Source: CABQCM01 sp965145485 | GTDB lineage: Bacteria; Bacillota; Clostridia; Oscillospirales; Acutalibacteraceae | Assembly (NCBI GenBank): GCA_965145485.1 | Contig: CBCTCU010000018.1 | Span: forward strand, 1 to 49,756 | Length of the DNA: 49,756 nucleotides | Reading direction: 5' to 3' | Part shown: one piece after another, positions 33,667 to 42,719 of the stretch | Numbering within the stretch: position 1 is the stretch's first letter | Layout of the letters: each line of letters starts with the position of its first letter | Program-made: the position numbers and the translations under genes | The notes under the pieces: model-generated | The model's input: only the letters and a program-made list of their open reading frames with translations | The model's database searches: none | What the model was told of the DNA's origin: nothing

Positions 33667-34518
33667 TTACGCATGGATTTTCATGCTGTGCAGCATCCTG
33701 ACAAAACCGGGGTCGCCGTGGTCCACGATCTCGCTGTGGCCGATATCCAGCTTGGCGATCTGCGCCATGTCCTCATCGCTGAGCTGGAAATCCCAGATAT
33801 TCATATTCTGCTCTATGCGCTCCTTGTGGACGGACTTGGGGATCACTACAACGCCCCGCTGCACATTCCAGCGCAACGCTACCTGAGCGGCGGTCTTGCC
33901 GTACTTCTTACCGATGTCGGTCAAAACCGGATGGGTGAAGATACCGTGCTTGCCCTCGGCAAAGGGGCCCCATGCCTCCGGCACGACGCCGTATTCTTTC
34001 ATCAGCGCCAGAGCGTTCTCCTGCTGGAAGAAGGGATGCAGCTCCACCTGGTTGACGGCGGGCGTCACCTCCACCGTTTCGCACAGGTCGGCCAGCCGGT
34101 TGGGGTAGAAGTTGCACACGCCGATGGCTTTCAGCCTGCCTGCCCGGTAAGCTTCCTCCATGGCCCGGTACGCGCCGATGTAGTCGCCCATGGGCTGATG
34201 GATCAGGTACAGGTCCATGTAGTCCAGACCCAGGTTTTTCAAAGAGGTTTCGATGGCCTTCTTGGCCCCCTCGTAGCTGGCGTCCTGCACCCACAGTTTG
34301 GTGGTGATGAACAGCTCCTCCCGGGGTACGCCGCACTTGGCGATGGCGGCTCCCACAGCCTGCTCGTTCATGTAGGCCGCCGCCGTATCGATGAGCCGGT
34401 AGCCGGTGGCGATAGCGTCCAGCACCGCCTGCTCGCACTCAGCCGGGTCGGGCACCTGGAACACCCCGAAGCCCTCCAAGGGCATTTTGACTCCATTGTT
34501 TAAAGTGATAAATTCCAT
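33667..34518 (-). CDS. Aldo/keto reductase 2
   Basis: A second 283-residue AKR. Catalytic Asp44 and Tyr49 are in RLIDTAAAYMNE, Lys74 in FITTKLW and His in LIHQP. Its end, SEIVDHGDPGFVRMLHSMKI, parallels that of AKR 1, so the two probably arose by duplication, though they have diverged strongly. The ATG at 34518 has AAGGAAGAGG upstream. Position: 15 bases before the NTF2-like gene, opposite in direction to the LysR regulator at 35684. Confidence 0.9.
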   Translation of the reverse strand: MEFITLNNGVKMPLEGFGVFQVPDPAECEQAVLDAIATGYRLIDTAAAYMNEQAVGAAIAKCGVPREELFITTKLWVQDASYEGAKKAIETSLKNLGLDYMDLYLIHQPMGDYIGAYRAMEEAYRAGRLKAIGVCNFYPNRLADLCETVEVTPAVNQVELHPFFQQENALALMKEYGVVPEAWGPFAEGKHGIFTHPVLTDIGKKYGKTAAQVALRWNVQRGVVVIPKSVHKERIEQNMNIWDFQLSDEDMAQIAKLDIGHSEIVDHGDPGFVRMLHSMKIHA

Positions 34519-34584
34519 GATACCTCTTCCTTTCAATATATTATAATGGTTTATGGTAAACGGATTGAGCAAAAAGCTTATCCG

Positions 34585-34651
34585 TTAATACAGCGAAAAT
34601 ACCTGCTCCAGCCACCGAGCGTAATCCTCCACCCGGACGCCTTTCTGGCTG
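34585..34651 (-). pseudogene. Possible short C-terminal remnant
   Basis: Between the esterase and AKR 2 a frame different from both reads VEDYARWLEQVFSLY and stops, preceded by no start. It resembles the tail of a lost gene but is too short to assign. Confidence 0.2.
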
Positions 34652-35566
34652 CTATTGGCTGAACAGCCACCCCATGACCGTTTCGTCGTGGGCAAAGGCC
34701 TGGCCTCCGGCGTGCTGGTCGGTATATCCCCGCTGCGTAAAATATTCCTGCCCTTTCACATCGAGGACTAAGATCTCGTCGATCTCCTCCTCGGTCAGCC
34801 CTTGTTCCGTATAGAGGCCGTGCAGGGTTTGATATGCCCGCTTCAAAGAGTCGGAGCCGTAATAACTGTCGTCCTCGCCGATGGCCAGGTACACCGGGGT
34901 TTGCGTCCGCGCCAAAGCTTCCAGATCGCCGTCCCACTGGGTGCTGGTGGCCAGGTAGGCTGCATACAGCTCCGGGCGCTTCCCCATCACCAGCGAACCG
35001 GTTTCCCCGCCGCCCGACATCCCGTGCAGGTACACCCTTTCCGGATCGATGTTGTAATGGGCGAGGAAATATTCCGTCAGGGCGATGGTCATATCGGCGG
35101 AAGTCTGGCCCCAGTCGTTCAGCTGTGTGGAGAGGACGATCATTTTATCGTTGTATTTCAAAGCCTCTGTGCCGAAATCCTCCACCATATTGGCGCCGAC
35201 GCCTTGGAAATACAGCCCTTCCCACCCCGGCAGTGTGATAAACAGCGCATAAGGTTCGCTGCCGTCGTAAGCCTCGGGGATATAGCTGCTATAATGGATA
35301 TCGCCGTATTCTGCCGTATGCAGGATATTGTCGTTGAGAAAGCCGCGCTGTACCTGCGTACCCACCGCAATGTCTTGCGGAGTGGTTGGAACCGCGCCCG
35401 TCTTTGTCTCTCCATGCGATTCGGAGTCAAGGGCCGTATCCGCATCCGCCGCAGATCGGTCCTGCGAAGCAGAAGAAGGGTCGGCGTCGGTAATGCCACA
35501 GGCTGCAAGACAGAATACCACGACCGCAAGCAGCAGGCCAAGCAAGCCCTTTTTCCTTCTGAGCAC
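34652..35566 (-). CDS. Lipoprotein alpha/beta hydrolase (esterase-like)
   Basis: A secreted, lipid-anchored hydrolase of about 304 residues. The GTG at 35566, with GAGGTG at good spacing, gives a clean signal peptide ending in lipobox LAAC. A longer frame from a TTG at 35623 would include the promoter -35 and is unlikely. A Ser/Asp-rich spacer is followed by the hydrolase fold, with nucleophile elbow HGMSGGGETGS, a likely acid in GEDDSYYGS and a His in QAFAHDETVMGW. It resembles poly(3-hydroxybutyrate)-depolymerase/feruloyl-esterase-like families; substrate unknown. It heads the minus-strand group opposite LysR. Confidence 0.82.
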   Translation of the reverse strand: MLRRKKGLLGLLLAVVVFCLAACGITDADPSSASQDRSAADADTALDSESHGETKTGAVPTTPQDIAVGTQVQRGFLNDNILHTAEYGDIHYSSYIPEAYDGSEPYALFITLPGWEGLYFQGVGANMVEDFGTEALKYNDKMIVLSTQLNDWGQTSADMTIALTEYFLAHYNIDPERVYLHGMSGGGETGSLVMGKRPELYAAYLATSTQWDGDLEALARTQTPVYLAIGEDDSYYGSDSLKRAYQTLHGLYTEQGLTEEEIDEILVLDVKGQEYFTQRGYTDQHAGGQAFAHDETVMGWLFSQ

Positions 35567-35593
35567 TCTTCGGTCACCTCGTTTTCTGTCCCT

Positions 35594-35623
35594 ATTGTAC
35601 TCCGGCGCCGAAAAAAAGTACAA
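35594..35623 (-). promoter_or_regulatory. Promoter of the esterase-AKR group
   Basis: On the minus strand TTGTAC (35618-35623), 18-base spacer, TACAAT (35594-35599), 28 bases before the GTG start of the esterase. Confidence 0.6.
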
Positions 35624-35639
35624 TGCCGGTTGTGAAATG

Positions 35640-35648
35640 TGGTATAAT
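35640..35648 (+). promoter_or_regulatory. Extended -10 promoter of the LysR gene
   Basis: TGGTATAAT forms an extended -10 element with no good -35. It is back to back with the esterase promoter, the usual geometry for LysR control of a divergent operon. Confidence 0.5.
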
Positions 35649-35683
35649 CAAAATGCATAGTGAATCGAAAGGAGTGCCCCCGG

Positions 35684-36559
35684 ATGCTTGAACTATATCA
35701 ACTGATTCAGCTACTGGCTATTGCAGAATGCGGCACCATATCTGCGGCCGCCGAGCGACTGCATCTTTCCCAGCCGGCTTTGAGCCGCTCCATGCAGAAA
35801 CTGGAGGATATTTTGCAGGTCACACTATTTGACAGGCAGAAGAACAAAGTTACGCTCAATAAAAACGGGGAGCTTGCTGTAGAGCAGGCCCGGCGGGTGG
35901 TGCAGCAGGCCCAGGACCTGGTGGAACAGGTGCGTGCTTTTGACCGCAGCCAGCGTACCATCTCGATTGGTTCCTGCGCTCCGGCGCCATTATGGGAGCT
36001 GGTGCCGCTGGTTTCCCAGCTATACCCGGAAATGACCGTCTCCTCTGAGATGAAGGACACGGATGTGCTGCTGGACAGTTTAAATAAGGGCGTGTATCAG
36101 TTTATTATTCTCCCTTTCGAGGTGAAAGAGCCAGAATATTGCTGTTTCCCATTTGAAAAAGAGCAGCTTTATTTTTCCCTGCCGCCCGCCCATCCGTTAT
36201 CCGGCTCCAAGGGGCTCTATTTTAAGGACATCGACGGGGAAAGCATCTTACTGCTTTCCCAGATCGGTTTTTGGAGGGAAGTGTGCCGGGCAAAGATGCC
36301 GTTGACCCGCGCGCTTGTCCAGACAGAGCAGGAGGACTACCAGGAGCTGGTGCAGGCTTCGGCTCTTCCGTCCTTCGTCTCGGATTTGGCCATGCGCTGG
36401 TCAGGCAAGCCGGAGAACCGTGTGGTGATCCCCGTATTGGATGCTGAGGCCGCCGCTGTCTATCACTTCGTGTGCAGAAAAGATGACAAAAAGAAGTGGG
36501 CGGCCCTGATCCAAAGAATCAGGACGCAACTGCTGCGAAAGGAAACACATCACCCATGA
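35684..36559 (+). CDS. LysR-family transcriptional regulator
   Basis: A 291-residue regulator. The winged HTH lies in residues 1-60: ECGTISAAAERLHLSQPALS then RSMQKLEDILQVTLFDR. An effector-binding domain follows from about 90 (ISIGSCAPAP) to the end. The ATG at 35684 has AAAGGAG nine bases upstream. It is divergent from the esterase, AKR and NTF2-like genes, which it probably controls by binding the 120-base intergenic region. The effector is unknown. 36560-36786 after it shows no gene and no clear terminator. Confidence 0.9.
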   Translation: MLELYQLIQLLAIAECGTISAAAERLHLSQPALSRSMQKLEDILQVTLFDRQKNKVTLNKNGELAVEQARRVVQQAQDLVEQVRAFDRSQRTISIGSCAPAPLWELVPLVSQLYPEMTVSSEMKDTDVLLDSLNKGVYQFIILPFEVKEPEYCCFPFEKEQLYFSLPPAHPLSGSKGLYFKDIDGESILLLSQIGFWREVCRAKMPLTRALVQTEQEDYQELVQASALPSFVSDLAMRWSGKPENRVVIPVLDAEAAAVYHFVCRKDDKKKWAALIQRIRTQLLRKETHHP

Positions 36560-36786
36560 AAAACAAGAAACGAAAGGATCGCCGGCAAACACGATAAACG
36601 AAAGCGCAAATAGAGCCGGAATCCGAGGGGAAAATAAGGTACTCCCAATAAAACGAGTATTCCGGGGTCTCAATAAAACCATTATTATTTTTGCGGGATA
36701 TTTTACAATTTTCACTTATTCATGCTCTATTTTATCGTGAGAGAACACGCCCGAATCAATGGCTTGAATAAGGAATTTATAGCATA

Positions 36787-36837
36787 GAAAAAAGGCCGGA
36801 TTTTGGTTATCTCATTTGCGAGTTCCAATTCCGGCCT
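36787..36837 (-). terminator. Terminator of the DUF3795 gene
   Basis: On the minus strand AGGCCGGA (36830-36837) pairs with TCCGGCCT (36793-36800) over a 29-base loop and is followed by TTTTT, 113 bases past the stop codon. Confidence 0.6.
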
Positions 36838-36949
36838 AGATTCATATGGCAAGGCACTACGAAAAAGACGTTTGGGCGCTTTGGGCAGAGGGGCTTGCGC
36901 TCTCATAACGGTAAAAGACGAATTTTAATCCGCTCGATATAGGCGAATT

Positions 36950-37387
36950 TCATGATCTCTTTTTGTATACAATGATTTCAGGGTCTTCACCATTGCAACC
37001 ATATTCACAGACAAGTAAATAATGATTGTCTGCAACAAGTCCGTAGCATCTATCACTATTTTCTTTTTTAAGTTGATAACCGAGATATACTTTCTTGTCA
37101 TCAAGTAATTTGATCTTTTGCCCACTGGGAAGAGTATATTCCAAATTCACATATGCACCAATTAATTGACAAAGATTTGTTACCGTAGGCATATCGATGA
37201 TTCCCAGAGCATTAAAATCTTCGATGAGTCGCTTTTTATATGTAAGGTAACCCTTTTCTCCGCCCGATTTATAACATTCAGCAGCAACACATTCACCGCC
37301 AAACGGACGACCGTTTGTTTCTGCACAACCCCTGCAGATTTCTTTCCAACCGCACCCAGTACAATCGATTCCGCATAGTGTTTTCAT
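36950..37387 (-). CDS. DUF3795-like Cys-rich protein
   Basis: A 145-residue cytoplasmic protein whose N-terminus is Cys-rich (CGIDCTGCGWKEICRGC, then CVAAEC), probably binding zinc or an iron-sulfur cluster, as in DUF3795 proteins. The C-terminal part includes LPSGQKIKLLDDKKVYLGYQ and CYGLVADNHYLLVCEYGC. Function is not known for the family. It is a single gene with its own terminator and no obvious functional link to its neighbours. Confidence 0.72.
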   Translation of the reverse strand: MKTLCGIDCTGCGWKEICRGCAETNGRPFGGECVAAECYKSGGEKGYLTYKKRLIEDFNALGIIDMPTVTNLCQLIGAYVNLEYTLPSGQKIKLLDDKKVYLGYQLKKENSDRCYGLVADNHYLLVCEYGCNGEDPEIIVYKKRS

Positions 37388-37647
37388 ATTCTGTCTGCCT
37401 TCGTCAATTTCATATTTTTTTACTTGCTAGCGTTAAGAGAAAGGATTACTATAAATATAACACAAAATCAGGATAACCTCAAACAGATATATAAATAGGC
37501 TGTTCAAAAAAGGCATTGAGAAAATATTTATCCTCTAAATTTTTCCTTCATCGCATCACAGCTCATGCTTCGAAAAAAGCATGATTTATCATAGCTTCAG
37601 GCATAGTCAAGACCCGCTAATCGACAAAATTGTTTGAGAAACGAGTC

Positions 37648-38244
37648 TCATTCAGCTAATTTTTGACCCAAGGTAGCGCTCAAAGCACCGGCCTGTTGCT
37701 CATTTTCAGCAGGATACACAAAAACAGTCGTTTGTGTAGATTGGTTTAAAGCATCATCATCGTAGAGCGTTTCCACTAAATAAAACACATCTTCATTTTT
37801 CATCTTGCAAAACATTACCAGAGATTCTTGTCTCAAAGGCATTGGCCCCTCCTGACGAACAAGGATCTCCGCATCCAAGCAAAGCGCCTCATTGTTTCTC
37901 AGCCCTATTTTTCGATCGATACTGTAGCACAAGTTTTGCACAGACACATCTCCTACCCATCCCGAGGGGCGTATCTCGTTCACCCGATCATCAATACGGA
38001 TCGTTCCGCTGTAGGTCGGGGGGGCAAAAAAATTGCGTTGAGCGGTATAGGATATCTCAATGGTCGCGGTGCTATCACCAAATCCCTGGATACGTTGTCT
38101 GGTGGCAGTATCCTCCACAAACCACACCGGCACGTCTTCATAAGCCAGTTCTTCATGGTACGGCAGCTTGTATACAATGCCCCCGATCACCAGCGCAGCC
38201 AATACCCCCAGGACGGTGTACCGGACGATTTTTCGTTTCTCCAT
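37648..38244 (-). CDS. Membrane-anchored protein, duplicate 1 (possible partner/immunity protein)
   Basis: A 198-residue protein with a short basic N-terminus and one transmembrane helix (about 8-24, YTVLGVLAALVIGGIVY). The rest is an extracytoplasmic, beta-rich domain (GDSTATIEISYTAQRNFF, YSGTIRIDDRV). It is nearly identical to duplicate 2 over residues 1-107, with only residue 2 differing, and diverges over the C-terminal 90 residues. It lies downstream of duplicate 2 and the large secreted protein gene, same direction. Family not recognised. Duplication with a variable C-terminal half is compatible with an immunity or binding-partner role, but that is inference. Confidence 0.7.
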   Translation of the reverse strand: MEKRKIVRYTVLGVLAALVIGGIVYKLPYHEELAYEDVPVWFVEDTATRQRIQGFGDSTATIEISYTAQRNFFAPPTYSGTIRIDDRVNEIRPSGWVGDVSVQNLCYSIDRKIGLRNNEALCLDAEILVRQEGPMPLRQESLVMFCKMKNEDVFYLVETLYDDDALNQSTQTTVFVYPAENEQQAGALSATLGQKLAE

Positions 38245-38281
38245 CTCTTTTGCCCCTCGACTTTAAATTATGAATGCTTTT

Positions 38282-38326
38282 TTAGGCTTTTTTGGGATTC
38301 ATCAATTCAGCAGGCCAATGAGCATA
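38282..38326 (-). pseudogene. Duplicated 3' tail of the secreted-protein gene
   Basis: The minus strand reads YAHWPAELMNPKKA and a stop, matching the last residues of the secreted protein (YAHWPSELINPK). It shows that the duplication unit ran from the 3' end of that gene through the small membrane-anchored gene. The unique spacer 38340-38540 between the copies contains no gene. Confidence 0.8.
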
Positions 38327-38542
38327 AAGTATTTAGATGACACAACAAGGGGGCGAATCCCTTCGATTACACGTTTGCTTTTGATTTTGCCCTGTTTGCA
38401 TTTTCCGGATGACATAAAGCGCTCCATATAAGGTAGGCCCGCCCCCCGCAGCACAATGGTTTCGGGTATAAAATGATCCCGCCTGGCCTGTACGATGACA
38501 TCTCTTTGTTCCGATCAGACAAGGTCATTCACCACACCAACA

Positions 38543-39136
38543 TCACTCGGCAGCTAATTTTTCCCACAAAGCATCACTCAAAGCACTGGCTTGTTGCCTA
38601 TTTTCAGCGGGATATACATAAGCAGCCATTGTAGATTCGTTTGAAGCATCATCGTCGAGAGTTTCCAACAAAAAAAACGCATCTTCATTTTTCATCTTGC
38701 GAAACATTACCAGAGATTCTTGTCTCAAAGGCATTGACCCCTCCTGACGAACAAGGATCTCCGCATCCAAGTGAAGCACCTCACTGTTTCTCAGCGCTAT
38801 TTTTCGATCGATATTGTAGCACAAGTTTTGCACAGACACATCTCCTACCCATCCCGAGGGGCGTATCTCGTTCACCCGATCATCAATACGGATCGTTCCG
38901 CTGTAGGTCGGGGGGGCAAAAAAATTGCGTTGAGCGGTATAGGATATCTCAATGGTCGCGGTGCTATCACCAAATCCCTGGATACGTTGTCTGGTGGCAG
39001 TATCCTCCACAAACCACACCGGCACGTCTTCATAAGCCAGTTCTTCATGGTACGGCAGCTTGTATACAATGCCCCCGATCACCAGCGCAGCCAATACCCC
39101 CAGAACGGTGTACCGGACGATTTTTCGTTTCTTCAT
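38543..39136 (-). CDS. Membrane-anchored protein, duplicate 2
   Basis: A 197-residue paralogue of duplicate 1, lying 43 bases downstream of the secreted glycine-zipper gene. It has the same N-terminal anchor and same first 107 residues, then scattered changes (for instance LDDDASNESTMAAYVYPAEN against YDDDALNQSTQTTVFVYPAE). The abrupt change from identity to divergence suggests gene conversion of the 5' half or diversifying selection on the 3' half. Function unknown. Confidence 0.7.
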   Translation of the reverse strand: MKKRKIVRYTVLGVLAALVIGGIVYKLPYHEELAYEDVPVWFVEDTATRQRIQGFGDSTATIEISYTAQRNFFAPPTYSGTIRIDDRVNEIRPSGWVGDVSVQNLCYNIDRKIALRNSEVLHLDAEILVRQEGSMPLRQESLVMFRKMKNEDAFFLLETLDDDASNESTMAAYVYPAENRQQASALSDALWEKLAAE

Positions 39137-39179
39137 CTCTTTTGCCCCCTCGACTTTAAATTATGAATGCTTTTTTAGG

Positions 39180-40766
39180 CTATTTTGGATTAATCAATTC
39201 AGAAGGCCAATGAGCATAAATCACTTTTACTATTTTTTTACTTTCTTTTCCATTGGCCCTCCCCACATATTCCAAATCTCCAACCGAAGCATTCAGACAC
39301 TTATCGAATGACCACGCTTTGCCCTGCACCACGCACCAGTCATAGTAATGTTTGACCGCCGTCTGCTGCGCATTCGAATAAATCCCTTCTATGCGGCTTG
39401 ATACCACTTTATTTTCAATAAAGGGTGTGTCTTCATGCGTAATACAATCGTAATAATGGTACGCAAATTGATGCGATTCTTCCAGATTGGCCCGGTTGGC
39501 AGATAAGACAAGTTGATATGAGCCGCTAGAATCTATAACATATACATATCTCATATGAACGGTTTGCCCCACAGAGATTTGGTACACTGGGTCTTTCGAG
39601 TGCCAAGTAATGATCAAATCATCGTCACGATCAAGCAATTCGAAAATAGCCTGTGCCGTCCATTTACCGACCATCGACCCAACTGTTCCTGCTATCGGTG
39701 AAAAATATGCACCAACGGCGCCACCAATAGCACCGGCACCAGCTACCAAACCAGCCTCAAATACAGATGTTAAAAACTCCTCGGCCGCATTAGGATTGTA
39801 TGCATTCACGTACATCGGGATATTAGAACAATAATCGTACAATTTGTCTGTGGTTGGTTTATTCTGTACAGAAACCGTATAGGTATTATAGGAATAGCCT
39901 GTTCCAGGCACGGAAACGGTACAATACGATTTATAGATCGTATACATATCAACAAAGGTATGAAAATCCGGGATATTGCTATTACCCGTTTGCGCCGCAA
40001 CCATTTCACTTTCCGCATCTACACTAGATTCATTTTGAGCAATGCTTTCCTGAAGATTGGGCTCATTCATCAAAATATTATAGTATTCATCTTCGGTCAA
40101 TCCTCCTCCCAACTCATTCAAACGATTTTCTAGCCGAGCGTATTCTTGCTCCAGGCTTGCCAACTGGCTATCGATCTCCTGAGCTTCATATTTTTCGATT
40201 TCACTCAAAATAATTTCAACATCCTCCTGCGTCAAAAAGTCCTCGGGCTCAATCGCTTGATCCACATCCAGATCAGACAATGTGGAATCCGTTGTGTCCT
40301 CTGTTACAGGTTCGCTGTTGATATCGGCTGAAGTCGATTCAACTTCAGCATTGGTCGACGGCATTGGATCGGAACTGACTTGTGCCATCGCGCTTTCCGT
40401 TTTTTCCTCTACGTTAACCACTGATTCCTCTTGGTAAGCAGCCAGCTGATTTTTTAGATCCGTTAAAACCGCTTGATCCTTTTGTAATTCTTTGATCTCA
40501 AGATTCAGGTTTGTGAGATTATTCCATATCTCATCGGTCTGAGCGGTATTCGAAGAAGAAACTATTTCTACCTCATATGCAGCACCTAATGAGTTGATAT
40601 ACTGATTGCGCAACTCTGGATCGTCATTGATATCCTGGAACGAATAACTTGCCAGATCGACTGTATCCGTTTCATAAATCATGGATAAATCTTGTTCAGA
40701 CGTTTCCTCTGCTATCGCGTATGGCAAATTTAATACAATTATAGCACATACCAGGAATAAACTCAA
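39180..40766 (-). CDS. Secreted protein with coiled coils and glycine-zipper segment
   Basis: A 528-residue exported protein. A signal peptide (1-20, ending YAIA) is followed by helical or coiled-coil stretches (about 81-112 and 186-218), separated by an acidic Ser/Thr/Glu-rich linker. The glycine-zipper hydrophobic region at 338-367 (AGLVAGAGAIGGAVGAYF) resembles membrane-inserting segments of toxins and bacteriocins. A C-terminal domain of about 130 residues follows. The frame opens at a TTG (40766). Five codons upstream an in-frame ATG (40781) is cut off by a TAA at the fourth codon, so expression may be reduced or abolished. No family recognised. It precedes two duplicated membrane-anchored proteins. 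Confidence 0.68.
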   Translation of the reverse strand: MSLFLVCAIIVLNLPYAIAEETSEQDLSMIYETDTVDLASYSFQDINDDPELRNQYINSLGAAYEVEIVSSSNTAQTDEIWNNLTNLNLEIKELQKDQAVLTDLKNQLAAYQEESVVNVEEKTESAMAQVSSDPMPSTNAEVESTSADINSEPVTEDTTDSTLSDLDVDQAIEPEDFLTQEDVEIILSEIEKYEAQEIDSQLASLEQEYARLENRLNELGGGLTEDEYYNILMNEPNLQESIAQNESSVDAESEMVAAQTGNSNIPDFHTFVDMYTIYKSYCTVSVPGTGYSYNTYTVSVQNKPTTDKLYDYCSNIPMYVNAYNPNAAEEFLTSVFEAGLVAGAGAIGGAVGAYFSPIAGTVGSMVGKWTAQAIFELLDRDDDLIITWHSKDPVYQISVGQTVHMRYVYVIDSSGSYQLVLSANRANLEESHQFAYHYYDCITHEDTPFIENKVVSSRIEGIYSNAQQTAVKHYYDWCVVQGKAWSFDKCLNASVGDLEYVGRANGKESKKIVKVIYAHWPSELINPK

Positions 40767-40886
40767 TACTTATCTGTTCATTTTGTCAATCATTTCTCTG
40801 AATTTTGAAAATTAATATTGGTTATACTAACTACTACCCTCCCTTACCGAAAGATTATCTCCGTCCTAGTCGGATATAGCGCATTG

Positions 40887-42719
40887 TCATTGGTTTGCCT
40901 TGCCTTCAAAATACTCTCTGACAGCCGCAAGGTTTTTGTTATTCAGTACACCTTCCGGAAGCACCATTCCCATGCGGCCTCCCTTTTTAAGAAGCCGTAG
41001 ACAGCGTTCCATAAAAAGTACTTCCGTAAGCGTACTGGTGCTACCCAGATCATAGCGTGACAGCAGCGTTTCGCCAATATGCTCATCAATCTGTTTCAGT
41101 GCTTCATCGTACACCTCTCCGTATTTTGCTCGGTATTTTTCTTTCACCGCATCATCAGTGAAGCGGTCAGCTTCCGTGATGAGTTGGGTCTTGTCCACAT
41201 TTTGCCCAAACGGAGGATTGGTAAGAATCACATCGAACCTTTCCTCGAAGATTCCGTTGATGTTGAGCAATCCATCGTGGTGATGCACGCCGCCGTGACC
41301 ATCACCATGCATAATCATATTCATTTTAGAGGTGCGGGCCATACGTGGGTTGGCGTCAGTACCAAAAATACCGTTCCGGGAAAGCTGATACATCCGACTT
41401 CCTTCAACACTCGTATCAAGTTCTGTATTCAAAGCTGCCTGCATTTCTTCAATTTGTTCGTTTATTTTTATTTGTTCATCTTCAGATAATTCGTCGAAAT
41501 GGTCTCCCTCCAATGAAGCCCTTAATTTGTCTTTCTGTTTACGCACATCAGCTTCAATTTTTTCTCGGACATACTCAAACGCCTTGATTAGAAATCCTCC
41601 AGAACCGCATGTGGGATCACAAATAACCTCGCCTTCCTGCGGATCAAGAATTTCGGTCATAAAGTCCACAATGGTTCTCGGCGTGAAGAACTGTCCCAAT
41701 TCACCACGGAAAGTTGTGCCCAAAAATTGCTCAAAGGCAATACCTTTCACATCATCCTGTGTATCGGATAGATTATAATTCTCAAGTTTCTCTAAAATCT
41801 GAGTAAAGCTGTTTTCCCTGATTTTTATTTCATCATTATCCTCGAAAAGATGGTCATCCCGAAACTCGACTTTAGTCGTATCAAATAGATTCTGCATATA
41901 TGGCTGGTCGATGCCTTTTGCTCTCAGGCCTGGTCGCACATTCTTTTCATAATTCTGCGCTTGGGATTCATACTCTGCTTTTGTAAATACCTTTGTACCT
42001 CTCTGCTGACGCTCGTACCGAATCTTCATGAATAGTAGCTTGCTGATCTCATCAAAAGCCGCTTCCGGAGACAGCTTGTCGTTGTTTCGAATAATATTAT
42101 GGCAAGCCTGTAGGGTTTTTGTAAATTCTTCTCTGGTAAAGGTTTTGGTCTGATTCTTGATTTGTTCGATTTTCTTAGCATTATCGACATCTGCAGCTGT
42201 AGGAATTGCGACCACTTCTTCCAATCTTTGCGGCAGATATGCGGGATCAACATTGAAAAACTTTGTCTCCTTTTCGTTGGTCGTAACAAAAAATTCCGCA
42301 TGTGCCCAAGAAGCATAATTGTAGCCTTGATAATAGTCTTCCACACGGATTTTAACATTTTCGGCCTTACATTCTACTACAATAAAAGCCGCCTTTTTAT
42401 CGTCTTTATCTTTTTTATTTTTCCATATAACAATATCTGCGCGGGCTTTCCCTTGTCCACGCCGAGAATGATTGACTTTGAGTTCCTGTGCCATTTGGTC
42501 CAGCGAGTAGCCATATTCGTTTACAAGAACACAGATATAGCGCTGCCTAACCTTTTCTTCCGGTTTAGCAACAAGCCATTTATTTATAAGTGGGCAAAAA
42601 CTCTCCCATCTTTTTCCTGAACCTCTAGCTTGTCCATATCCTTTTCCTCCGATTTCACAATTCTTCCGCCTTAAAGGTCGTATATCCCTCGTAGTAATAC
42701 CTCTGTCGATAACCTTCAT
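40887..42719 (-). CDS. hsdM: Type I restriction-modification methyltransferase HsdM, 3'-truncated
   Basis: An N6-adenine methyltransferase-type protein, 610 residues as it stands. The N-terminal third resembles an HsdR-N-like domain (ADIVIWKNKK, FIVVECKAEN). The methylase domain carries DPTCGSGGFL for SAM binding and the catalytic NPPF in ILTNPPFGQN. It stops just after VREYFEGKANQ, where relatives continue for a further stretch, so the 3' end is probably lost at a junction near 40890. No HsdS or HsdR gene is present, making it an orphan. Its start ATG overlaps the stop codon of a 31-codon ORF (ATGA), implying coupled translation. Confidence 0.82.
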   Translation of the reverse strand: MKVIDRGITTRDIRPLRRKNCEIGGKGYGQARGSGKRWESFCPLINKWLVAKPEEKVRQRYICVLVNEYGYSLDQMAQELKVNHSRRGQGKARADIVIWKNKKDKDDKKAAFIVVECKAENVKIRVEDYYQGYNYASWAHAEFFVTTNEKETKFFNVDPAYLPQRLEEVVAIPTAADVDNAKKIEQIKNQTKTFTREEFTKTLQACHNIIRNNDKLSPEAAFDEISKLLFMKIRYERQQRGTKVFTKAEYESQAQNYEKNVRPGLRAKGIDQPYMQNLFDTTKVEFRDDHLFEDNDEIKIRENSFTQILEKLENYNLSDTQDDVKGIAFEQFLGTTFRGELGQFFTPRTIVDFMTEILDPQEGEVICDPTCGSGGFLIKAFEYVREKIEADVRKQKDKLRASLEGDHFDELSEDEQIKINEQIEEMQAALNTELDTSVEGSRMYQLSRNGIFGTDANPRMARTSKMNMIMHGDGHGGVHHHDGLLNINGIFEERFDVILTNPPFGQNVDKTQLITEADRFTDDAVKEKYRAKYGEVYDEALKQIDEHIGETLLSRYDLGSTSTLTEVLFMERCLRLLKKGGRMGMVLPEGVLNNKNLAAVREYFEGKANQ

